Assembly: GCA_900552185.1 (NCBI GenBank)
Contig: URYT01000001.1
Location: 1 to 44,565, forward strand
Direction of reading: 5' to 3'
From: an uncultured Collinsella sp.
GTDB taxonomy: Bacteria; Actinomycetota; Coriobacteriia; Coriobacteriales; Coriobacteriaceae
DNA length: 44,565 nucleotides
Below, one piece after another: positions 1-7,465 of the stretch. Below the pieces are notes generated by a model that did no database searches, was not told the DNA's origin, and saw nothing but the letters and a program-made list of their open reading frames with translations. The translations under genes were made by a program, and so were the position numbers. The number at the start of each line of letters is the position of its first letter. Position 1 is the stretch's first letter.

Positions 1-140
1 CGGTGCGTGCGAGTCTCATCGGAACCGTGGAGCCCGTCTCGGCGACCATCACCAGCGCCGTTATGCTGGGCACGGTGTTTTTGCCGACCGACCTTATCGG
101 CTTTGCCATGATCATCGTGATGATGTTCCTCACGGTGTAG
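1..140 (+). CDS. C-terminal end of a DMT/EamA-type membrane transporter (partial)
   Basis: The reading frame enters from the left edge (first whole codon at base 3) and stops at TAG 138-140, so only about 45 residues are visible. They include a segment resembling SLIGTVEPVSATI followed by two hydrophobic stretches. This matches the last two helices of EamA/drug-metabolite-transporter family permeases, where a Glu-Pro in a conserved 'EPVxA' helix is typical. The substrate cannot be inferred. The rest of the gene lies outside the window. Confidence 0.6.
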   Translation, partial: VRASLIGTVEPVSATITSAVMLGTVFLPTDLIGFAMIIVMMFLTV

Positions 141-289
141 TTGACGCCGCCGCCAAGACAGAAAAGGTGTTGTGCCGCATTTTCGCCAATTGATGTCCGT
201 GTCTGGAGTTTAGCTGTCGATGCTCAAAATGCCATAAACTAGTAACGTTATGGACTTTTTCATTGCGACTCAATTGCGAGGATTTCTTT

Positions 290-2602
290 ATGGCTGGTAA
301 TCACTTTAAGGGCGGCGATAGCGGCCGTCCTGCAGTTCCGCCGCGTCCGAACGGGGCTGGTAAGGCCGGCACGCCGGGCGGCGCTGGACAGGGCGGTTCC
401 GGTAAGCGCGTGTCCCCGGGCGAGACGGCGATGTTTACCGCTCTGTACGAGCAGTCTCAAAAGGCAAAAAAGACCGGCCGTGCAAGAGGGAATGTCTTTG
501 CGGGCGGTGCAACCTCCACGTCGCAGCCGAGCGGGGCTCCTTCGATACCTGCGAACAACGCAGGTGCTGCCAACGCCGCGAATACCGCCGGCAACGTTAA
601 TGCCGGCAAGGCCGCCAACAATACTCCCTCTTCCGGTGGCGCGGGGCTTACAGGTAACCTTGGCACGATTTACACCGGCGCCTCCGAGACTGGCACGTTC
701 GCCCGCCTGGATGATAGCGGTGCCGAGTTTGCGGGCTCGGGTTCCAAGGAAGATTATTACGATTTTGGCTTGAACTACGGTAGCGACGCTTCGTCGAGTT
801 CGACCTCTGACGGTCTGGTCCGTCATCGCCATCGCAAGGGCGAGCGCAAAAAGCGTCACACTGGCGCCATTATTGCCGCTGTGGTCGTGGTGCTTCTCGT
901 TGCGCTTGGCGCAAGCGGCTTTATGCTGCTTAACTCGGCAAAGACCGTAAAGAGCGAAGCGAAGGAGGCTGTCGAGATTGTCGGTGGCCTTAAGGACAAG
1001 GTCACGTCGGGCGATTTTTCGACGCTGCCTGACGACGCGAAGAAGATCGATGAGCTCTGCGACAGCATGAAGGCGGAGACTTCGAGCCCGCTGTGGACGG
1101 CGGCATCGTTTATCCCGGTGTATGGCAGCGATATCAATGCGGCCCGCACCATGATTGACGCCCTGTCCGATGTCTCGAGCAATGCGCTGGTTCCCATGGC
1201 CGATAACCTTTCGCAGGCTACGCCCGGCAAGCTGTTCCAGGACGGCATGATTAACGTGTCCGCGCTGCAGGCGGTCGCCGATTCGCTTTCCAGCAGCTCG
1301 AAGGTGTTCAAGAGCGCCAACGAGAAGGTCCAGGGCATTGGCGATACTCATATTTCCCAGGTGACCGAGCTGGTCGATAAGGCCAAGGACGGCTTTGCCA
1401 CCCTCAACGGCGCGGTTGACGCGGCGGAGAAGGTCGCCCCCGTCCTTCCCCAGATGCTCGGCGCCAACGGCCAGACGCGCAACTACCTTGTGTACGCCAT
1501 GAACAACGTCGAGATTCGTGCTTGCGGCGGCTTTGGCGGTTCGCAGGGCCTGATTTCGGTCGCTGACGGCCAGATGTCGATTGGCGAGTTTGTTCCCCGC
1601 ATTGGACTCAGTGAGGATGAGGCAGTCGAGAGCGTCGACGAAGAGGATGAGGCGCTGTTCGGCAACCACAGTAACCTGTACAACTCGGGCAATACCTATT
1701 CGCCTGATTGGCCCCGCAACTCGCAGCGTGTCGCCGCGCTGTGGAAGTCCCAGTATGGACAGGACGTTGATGGCGTCATCGGTATCGACCCGGTGTTCCT
1801 GCAGTATCTGCTGGGCCTGGTCGGTAATGTCTCGCTGCCCGACGGAACGGTTGTCGACGGCACCAACGCCGCAAAGGTCCTCATGCACGATGTGTACTGG
1901 AACTATCCGGTCGAGGAGTCGGACGGCATCTTTGCATCCGTCGCCAGCGCTGCCTTCGACAAGATTCTTGGCGGTATCGGCGATGTCGATGTTGCGAAGC
2001 TTGTCAGCGCCGTTGAGCGCGGTGCCGAAGAGGGCCGCCTGATTGCTTGGATGAGAAACGATGATGAGCAGAATGCCATCAAAGAGACGGGCATTGACGC
2101 TTCGCTGCCCGATCCGGATGACCCGAGTGCCGATCCCGTTGCCGGCGTTTACTTTAACAACCTGAGCTTCTCCAAGCTCGACTGGTATCTGAACGCCGAC
2201 ACGCAGATTGGCCAGGGCGTGAAGAACGGCGACGGCACGTGCTCCTATCGCATCACCGTTACCCTGACGAACATCATGACGCAGGAGGAGGCTGGCAAGC
2301 TGCCCGACTACGTTGCGGCGAGCGCACCCGACGCCGCACGTGACGACGAGCGTCTGAATGTCTCGTTGTTTGCCCCGACGGGCGGCAACATTACTGATCT
2401 GACCGTCGAGGGCACCCAGTTTGGTCTTGGCGCCGCTACGTGGCATGGAATCCCCTTCTATTCGGGCACCGTTGACCTGCATGCTGGCGAGACGACGACG
2501 ATCACGTATACGCTGACCACGTCGGCCGAGGCGGGGGACAAGCCGCTTACGCTGCGTCAGACTCCTACATGCCAGGCGGCTCGCGACAGCGCGTCGGCGT
2601 AG
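290..2602 (+). CDS. DUF4012 domain membrane protein
   Basis: 770 residues. The first about 185 residues are low-complexity, rich in Gly, Ala, Asn, Ser and Pro, and presumably cytoplasmic. A basic stretch (RHRHRKGERKKRH) precedes a single hydrophobic helix near residues 195-215. The rest is an extracytoplasmic region with the DUF4012 signature around YLVYAMNNVEIRACGGFGGS. DUF4012 proteins occur in actinobacteria and are often near cell-surface polysaccharide genes, but their biochemical role is unknown. ATG 290 is chosen over an upstream TTG at 263 because GAGG lies 8-10 bases before it and the upstream extension has no such signal. A hairpin at 2640 ends the transcript, so it appears to be a single-gene unit. 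Confidence 0.8.
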   Translation: MAGNHFKGGDSGRPAVPPRPNGAGKAGTPGGAGQGGSGKRVSPGETAMFTALYEQSQKAKKTGRARGNVFAGGATSTSQPSGAPSIPANNAGAANAANTAGNVNAGKAANNTPSSGGAGLTGNLGTIYTGASETGTFARLDDSGAEFAGSGSKEDYYDFGLNYGSDASSSSTSDGLVRHRHRKGERKKRHTGAIIAAVVVVLLVALGASGFMLLNSAKTVKSEAKEAVEIVGGLKDKVTSGDFSTLPDDAKKIDELCDSMKAETSSPLWTAASFIPVYGSDINAARTMIDALSDVSSNALVPMADNLSQATPGKLFQDGMINVSALQAVADSLSSSSKVFKSANEKVQGIGDTHISQVTELVDKAKDGFATLNGAVDAAEKVAPVLPQMLGANGQTRNYLVYAMNNVEIRACGGFGGSQGLISVADGQMSIGEFVPRIGLSEDEAVESVDEEDEALFGNHSNLYNSGNTYSPDWPRNSQRVAALWKSQYGQDVDGVIGIDPVFLQYLLGLVGNVSLPDGTVVDGTNAAKVLMHDVYWNYPVEESDGIFASVASAAFDKILGGIGDVDVAKLVSAVERGAEEGRLIAWMRNDDEQNAIKETGIDASLPDPDDPSADPVAGVYFNNLSFSKLDWYLNADTQIGQGVKNGDGTCSYRITVTLTNIMTQEEAGKLPDYVAASAPDAARDDERLNVSLFAPTGGNITDLTVEGTQFGLGAATWHGIPFYSGTVDLHAGETTTITYTLTTSAEAGDKPLTLRQTPTCQAARDSASA

Positions 2603-2639
2603 GGTTTTTCTGGTAGCGCAGATAATCGAGTACCATTTT

Positions 2640-2673
2640 GGGGCGGACAGGCAATCTGTTCGCCCCTATTTTG
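2640..2673 (+). terminator. Intrinsic terminator between the DUF4012 gene and glmM
   Basis: GGGGCG (2640-2645) pairs with CGCCCC (2661-2666), with ACAG/CTGT continuing the stem across a small mismatch, followed by TATTTT. It lies only about 20 bases before the glmM start, so it could also attenuate glmM if transcription reads through from upstream. Confidence 0.6.
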
Positions 2674-2685
2674 TAAGGAGAGCGC

Positions 2686-4017
2686 ATGAAGTACTTTGGC
2701 ACCGACGGCTTTCGCGGTGAGGCCAACGTTGGGCTGACGGTAGAGCACGCTTATAAGATTGGCCGTTTTGTGGGCTGGTATTACGGTGCCAACCGCGAGC
2801 GCAAGGCACGCGTGATCGTGGGCAAGGACACGCGTCGTTCGAGCTACATGTTCGAGGCGGCGCTGGTGAGCGGCCTGGTCGCGAGCGGTGCGGACGCCTA
2901 TATACTGCACGTGATCCCCACGCCGGGCGTAGCGCATCAGACCGTGGAAGGCTGCTTCGATTGCGGCATCATGATCAGCGCGAGCCACAACCCGTTTTGC
3001 GATAACGGCATTAAGCTTGTCAACAGCGACGGCTTTAAGATGGACGAGGACGTACTGGAGCTCATCGAGGACTATATCGATGGCAAGAGTGAGGTGCCGC
3101 TGGCCACGGGCAACCACATCGGCGCCACGGTGGACTACATGCAGGGCCGCAACCGCTACATTGCTTCGCTCATCGCCAGCGCGAACTTTTCGTTGCAGGG
3201 CGTCAAGATCGGTATCGACTGCGCCAACGGTTCGGCTTCCTCGGTTGCCAAGCCGGTGTTCGACGCGCTGGGCGCCGACGTGCGCGTGATCAACGCCGCG
3301 CCCGATGGCTTTAACATCAACGTCGACTGCGGCTCCACGCATATGGAGCGCCTGCAGCGCCATGTGGTGGAGCAGGGCCTGGACGTGGGCTTTGCCTATG
3401 ACGGCGATGCCGATCGCTGCTTGGCCGTGGACGAGCGCGGTCGCGTGGTAGACGGCGACCAGATCCTGTACGTGTGCGGCGTGTATCTGAACAAGCACGG
3501 GCGACTCTCGGGCGGTACCGTGGTGCCGACGATTGCCAGCAACTTTGGCCTGGTCAAGTCGCTGGAGCTTGCCGGTCTGAGCGTCGTGACCAGCGGCGTG
3601 GGCGACCGTCACGTGTATGCCAAGATGCGCGAGGGCGGCTACAGCCTGGGCGGCGAGCAGACGGGCCATACGATCTTTGGCGATATCGAGCGCACGGGCG
3701 ACGGCATTATGACCTCGCTGCGCGTGATGGAAGTGATTCGTGCCGAGCGCGAGACACTCTCGCAGCTCACGGCTCCGTGCAAGCTGCTGCCGCAGGCGCA
3801 GGTGGCCGTGCACGTGGCGGACAAGGACGCCGCGCTCGAGAACATGGGTGTGCAGAACGCCATCGCCGAGGCCGAGGCCGCGCTCGCAGGCGAGGGCCGC
3901 GTGCTCGTACGCAAGAGCGGAACCGAGTCGGTTATCCGCGTGCTGGCCGAGGCGCCCGACCAAGCATCCGCCGATGCCGCCATGAAGCGCATCGCCGCCG
4001 CGCTGGAAGCTCTGTAA
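2686..4017 (+). CDS. glmM: Phosphoglucosamine mutase
   Basis: Converts glucosamine-6-phosphate to glucosamine-1-phosphate in the cytoplasm, the step before UDP-GlcNAc and hence peptidoglycan. 443 residues, normal for the family. It opens with KYFGTDGFRGEANVG, the usual GlmM start. The phosphoserine loop SASHNP is at residues 98-103 (Ser100 is the expected phosphorylated serine), the metal loop DGDADR is at 239-244, and the C-terminal phosphate-binding RKSGTE segment is present. AAGGAG lies 6 bases before ATG 2686. It appears monocistronic, bounded by a hairpin upstream and a bidirectional terminator downstream. Confidence 0.95.
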   Translation: MKYFGTDGFRGEANVGLTVEHAYKIGRFVGWYYGANRERKARVIVGKDTRRSSYMFEAALVSGLVASGADAYILHVIPTPGVAHQTVEGCFDCGIMISASHNPFCDNGIKLVNSDGFKMDEDVLELIEDYIDGKSEVPLATGNHIGATVDYMQGRNRYIASLIASANFSLQGVKIGIDCANGSASSVAKPVFDALGADVRVINAAPDGFNINVDCGSTHMERLQRHVVEQGLDVGFAYDGDADRCLAVDERGRVVDGDQILYVCGVYLNKHGRLSGGTVVPTIASNFGLVKSLELAGLSVVTSGVGDRHVYAKMREGGYSLGGEQTGHTIFGDIERTGDGIMTSLRVMEVIRAERETLSQLTAPCKLLPQAQVAVHVADKDAALENMGVQNAIAEAEAALAGEGRVLVRKSGTESVIRVLAEAPDQASADAAMKRIAAALEAL

Positions 4018-4052
4018 GGTAGTCATTGGGGACGTTCTTAAACGACTAGGTG

Positions 4053-4095
4053 AAAAGGGGGGGCGCTGCGGATTGGTTCCGCGGCGTCCCCTTTG
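4053..4095. terminator. Bidirectional terminator between convergent glmM and the M32 peptidase
   Basis: Dyad GGGG-CGC-GCGG / CCGC-GGCG-CCCC with AAAA on the left and TTT on the right, so it can serve both strands. It sits between the glmM stop (4017) and the peptidase stop (4117). A GGGGACG at 4028-4034 also pairs with CGTCCCC at 4085-4091, making a second, alternative outer stem. Confidence 0.6.
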
Positions 4096-4116
4096 CGTTG
4101 GCGCGTCGGTTATGCC

Positions 4117-5700
4117 TTACAGCTCGTAGAGCGTGGTGAACTTGTCCTGCAGGTAGCTGCAGTAGTAGCGGGCATCGAACGCCATGCCGCACGCGCCCTT
4201 GATGAGCTCCGGCGCGTCCTTGGCGCGGCCCCACTGCCAAATGTGCTCGCCCAGCCAGGCGCGGACAGGTGTCAGGTCGCCGCTCGCGCAGGCGCCGTTA
4301 AGGTCGACACCGTCGCGGCACATGGCCGGCACAAACATGGCATCGTAGGCACTGCCCAGCGCATACGTGGGGAAGTAGCCAAACGAGCCGCCGCTCCAAT
4401 GCGTATCCTGTAGGCAGCCGTGCGTGTCGTCGGGAACGGGAATGCCCAGGTACTCATCCATAAAGCGATTCCAAAGCGCGGGGATGTCCTTGGCCGTGGC
4501 CTCGTCGGCAAACAGCATGCGCTCGATCTCGTAGCGCACCATAACGTGCAGCGGATAGGTGAGCTCGTCGGCCTCGGTGCGGATCAGCGAAGGCTGCGCG
4601 ATGTTCACGGCGTGGTAGAGCGTGTCCTCGTCGACGTCGCCGTAGACCTCGGGTGCGTGGCGGCGCAGCACCTCGAGCAGCGGTCCCATAAAGGCACGGC
4701 TGCGGCCCACGGTGTTCTCGAAAAAGCGGCTCTGGCTCTCGTGGATGCCCATGGAGGTGCCACCCTCAAGACAGGTGCGCGCATAGGCAGGATTGACGCC
4801 CAGCTCGTACATGGTGTGCCCCGCCTCGTGGATGATGCTGTAGACGTTGGAGATGCAATCGTCCTCGTAGATGTGTGTTGCGATGCGCGCGTCACCCACG
4901 GCAAAGCCCTCGCTAAACGGGTGCTCGGTAAAGGCAAGCGTGGTGTCGTCCAGGTTCAGGCCGACGAGCTTCATCAGGTCGAAGCTCATGGCGCGCTGGG
5001 CGGCCTCGGGCACGCGGGCGTGCAAAAAGTCGGCATCGGGCTGCTGGCCGCGCTCGCCGATGGCGTGCACGAGCGGCACGACCGTCGCCTTGACCTCATC
5101 GCAAAACGCATCGAAGCTCTTTGCGGAAAGGCCGCGCTCGTACTGGTCGAGCCAAACGTCGTATGGGTCGCGCTGGGGGTCCATGAGCTCGGCCTGATGC
5201 TTAAGTTGGGCGACGATTCTATCCACATAGGGCTCAAAGCTCGCCCAGTCATTGGCCGTCTTGGCCTTGTGCCACACGGCATCGGCCTCGCAGGTGAGCC
5301 TGGTCCAGGCCTCGGCCTCCTCGGTGGGGATGACGCTTGCCTCGCGCTGGTCGCGGCCGAGCACACGGATCTCGTCGAGCAGCTGCGGGTCGTCTACGTG
5401 TCCGCCTGCAACCGTCTCGCGCGCTAACGAGCGTACGAGCTCAACGGACTTCTCGCTGGTCAGCAGCTTGTGATGCTCGCCGGCAAGCGTGCCCATGGCG
5501 TCGGCACGGGCGGTAGCGCCGTTGACAGGAGCGATCGTCGCTCCATCGAACTCGGCAATCTTGAGCAGGTACTCACGAGTCCACAGCTTGCCCTCGAGTT
5601 TGCGGAACTTTTTGACGGCCTTGTCGACTTTAGCGGCCTTGACGCCCTTGGCGGCCTTTGCCACGGCGGCCTTGGCCTTCTTATCGAGTTTCTTTCCCAT
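4117..5700 (-). CDS. M32 family metallocarboxypeptidase (carboxypeptidase Taq type)
   Basis: 527 residues, close to the usual length of about 500 for the family. The zinc site HEAGH is at residues 291-295, and the family-specific HESQSRFFEN motif follows about 30 residues later. The enzyme removes C-terminal residues from peptides in the cytoplasm. The first about 35 residues are very rich in Lys, Ala and Val (MGKKLDKKAKAAVAKAAKG), an extension not needed for catalysis and possibly nucleic-acid binding or simply disordered. The start at 5700 has no strong Shine-Dalgarno (only AAGGAT upstream on the minus strand), so a later start just before the conserved part cannot be excluded. Confidence 0.9.
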   Translation of the reverse strand: MGKKLDKKAKAAVAKAAKGVKAAKVDKAVKKFRKLEGKLWTREYLLKIAEFDGATIAPVNGATARADAMGTLAGEHHKLLTSEKSVELVRSLARETVAGGHVDDPQLLDEIRVLGRDQREASVIPTEEAEAWTRLTCEADAVWHKAKTANDWASFEPYVDRIVAQLKHQAELMDPQRDPYDVWLDQYERGLSAKSFDAFCDEVKATVVPLVHAIGERGQQPDADFLHARVPEAAQRAMSFDLMKLVGLNLDDTTLAFTEHPFSEGFAVGDARIATHIYEDDCISNVYSIIHEAGHTMYELGVNPAYARTCLEGGTSMGIHESQSRFFENTVGRSRAFMGPLLEVLRRHAPEVYGDVDEDTLYHAVNIAQPSLIRTEADELTYPLHVMVRYEIERMLFADEATAKDIPALWNRFMDEYLGIPVPDDTHGCLQDTHWSGGSFGYFPTYALGSAYDAMFVPAMCRDGVDLNGACASGDLTPVRAWLGEHIWQWGRAKDAPELIKGACGMAFDARYYCSYLQDKFTTLYEL

Positions 5701-5839
5701 ACCGTATCCTTAATCTCGCAGGCCGAGCGCCGCAGGCGGGTGCGCGGCCAGTTTGCACAGCTACCTGCCTTGTACCCAGCGCGAACAAAACGGAACGCGG
5801 CGATGCGCTCGCGAAATGTGTTATCCTATAGCCCAATGC

Positions 5840-6119
5840 GTTGACGGAGAGGGTTTTGCCCGCCGCGTCGCCGGCAAGAGAGGGAAGGTCATGGGCTGCA
5901 AGCCTTCCTGCGGTGGCAAGGGCCAAGCGTTCACTCCCGAGCAGCGACCTCAACGGGCACGCGGCCAGTGGCAGCAAAGTCCCAGTAGGGAAGCCGTGAG
6001 CCTCGCGACAAGAGGCACAGAGTGGGCGCGGCGGGCCAGACATCCGCCGGGTCAAACAAGGTGGTACCGCGGAATTCAACCGTCCTTGGGCAATGTACAT
6101 GCCCGAGGGCGGTTTTTTT
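5840..6119 (+). promoter_or_regulatory. T-box leader of pheST (Phe specifier TTC)
   Basis: Leader RNA that senses uncharged tRNA-Phe. Stem I closes with GTTGA (5840-5844) and TCAAC (5950-5954). On its 3' side the codon TTC followed by A (5930-5933) sits where the specifier loop is expected. The T-box core GGTGGTACCGCGG spans 6060-6072; its TGGT matches a tRNA ending ACCA, consistent with the A discriminator of the tRNA-Phe at 30389. The terminator is CCGTCCTTGGGCA (6080-6092) pairing with TGCCCGAGGGCGG (6100-6112), followed by seven T. A TATCCT hexamer at 5822 may be the -10. Confidence 0.9.
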
Positions 6120-6204
6120 GTTACCGAACCGGGCCGCGCATCCGCAACATCGGGCGGCGTCAGCCGTCCCGGAGCGCGGATGTGCGAGAGACGAAAGGGA
6201 AGAC

Positions 6205-7281
6205 ATGAGTCTGATTGATGATCTGGTCAAACTCGAGGAAGAGGCCAAGGAGCTCGTCACTAGCGCTGACGACGCCGCCAAGCTCGAGGCCGCGCGCGTT
6301 GAGCTGCTCGGCCGCAAGGGCCGTATCACCGGCCTGATGCGCATGATGGGCAAGCTCGCTCCCGAGGATCGTCCCATGATGGGCAAACGCGCCAACGAGA
6401 TGCGCCAGCTGATCGAGGGCATGCTCGACGAGCGCACCACCGAGATGAAGGCCGCCGCCCTCAAGCACGCACTCGAGCACGAGGCCGTCGACATCACGCT
6501 GCCGGGCATCCGTCCGCAGATCGGTCACCAGCACCTGATCAAGCAGATCATCGAGGAGGCCGAGGACATCTTCTGCGGCATCGGCTACACCGTCGAGTCC
6601 GGCCCCATGGTCGATACCTCCTACTACAACTTCACCGCGCTCAACGCGCCCATGGATCACCCGAGCCGCTCGGCTCGCGACACGTTCTATGTGGTCGACA
6701 ACAACCCCGGCAGCGTCGCGCATCCCGAGGCTCACGCTCACGGCGAGTCCGACGTGCTGCTGCGCACCCAGACCTCGGGCGTGCAGATCCACACCATGGA
6801 GTCGCAGAAGCCGCCCATCTACATGATCTGCCCGGGCACCGTCTACCGTCCCGACACGGCCGACGCCTGCCACCTGCCGCAGTTCAACCAGATCGAGGGC
6901 CTGGTCGTCGACGAGGGTATCACCTTTGGCGATCTTAAGGGCACGCTCGACTACTTTGTTAAGTGCATGTTTGGCGAGGATCGCAAGACGCGCTATCGCC
7001 CGCATTTCTTCCCCTTCACCGAGCCTTCCTGCGAGGTGGACGTGAGCTGCCACGTCTGCGGCGGCAAGGGTTGCAACTTCTGCAAGCACAGCGGCTGGAT
7101 CGAGATTCTGGGCTGCGGCATGGTCGACCCCAACGTCCTGATCAACTGCGGCATCGACCCCGAGAAGTACACCGGCTTCGCCTTTGGTATTGGCGCCGAG
7201 CGCGTCGCGGCACTGCGCTACGACTTGCCTGACCTTAGAACTCTCATGACTGGCGATATGCGCTTCTTGAATCAGTTCTAG
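6205..7281 (+). CDS. pheS: Phenylalanine--tRNA ligase alpha subunit
   Basis: Catalytic subunit of the heterotetrameric PheRS that charges tRNA-Phe. 358 residues. The N-terminal coiled-coil tRNA-contacting arm (about residues 1-85) is followed by the class II core, including the motif 2 region (YRPDTADACHLPQFNQIEG) and motif 3 (GFAFGIGAERVAALRY). A cysteine cluster (CHVCGGKGCNFC) lies in the insertion seen in many actinobacterial and clostridial PheS. ATG 6205 follows AAAGGGAAG; the open frame extends upstream into the T-box, but that part is RNA structure. It is the first gene behind the T-box, with pheT next. Confidence 0.95.
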   Translation: MSLIDDLVKLEEEAKELVTSADDAAKLEAARVELLGRKGRITGLMRMMGKLAPEDRPMMGKRANEMRQLIEGMLDERTTEMKAAALKHALEHEAVDITLPGIRPQIGHQHLIKQIIEEAEDIFCGIGYTVESGPMVDTSYYNFTALNAPMDHPSRSARDTFYVVDNNPGSVAHPEAHAHGESDVLLRTQTSGVQIHTMESQKPPIYMICPGTVYRPDTADACHLPQFNQIEGLVVDEGITFGDLKGTLDYFVKCMFGEDRKTRYRPHFFPFTEPSCEVDVSCHVCGGKGCNFCKHSGWIEILGCGMVDPNVLINCGIDPEKYTGFAFGIGAERVAALRYDLPDLRTLMTGDMRFLNQF

Positions 7282-7293
7282 GCTGCGGCTTGC

Positions 7294-7378
7294 CCAAGCA
7301 CGGCACCTCGGCGCTCATTCGTCGCTTGCGTACCAAAGTACGCGGCGCTCCTCTTTCGGGCCGATCTGCCGCACTTGG
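7294..7378. repeat. Imperfect inverted repeat between pheS and pheT
   Basis: Outer arms CCAAG-ca-CGGCA (7294-7305) and TGCCG-ca-CTTGG (7367-7378). The centre holds a perfect hairpin GCGTAC-CAAA-GTACGC (7328-7343). No T-run follows, so it does not look like a simple terminator inside the operon. It may be an mRNA stabilising or processing structure, or a dispersed repeat. Confidence 0.55.
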
Positions 7379-7465
7379 ACAACCCTCGCTTTGTAAGGAA
7401 TGTTCACAAAGTTGAAGTTTCCACCTGCATCTCTTCGCAGGCTTTCAGTATGAAAGGAGAGCTAG

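Noticed and set aside
260..2482. 740-codon open frame on the minus strand
   Set aside because: It is the antisense shadow of the DUF4012 gene; GC-rich codon bias leaves long antisense frames. The same applies to long minus frames over glmM, the ATPase, metG and serS.
6022..6204. Upstream extension of pheS into the leader
   Set aside because: The region is occupied by the T-box antiterminator and terminator, and a good Shine-Dalgarno stands before ATG 6205.
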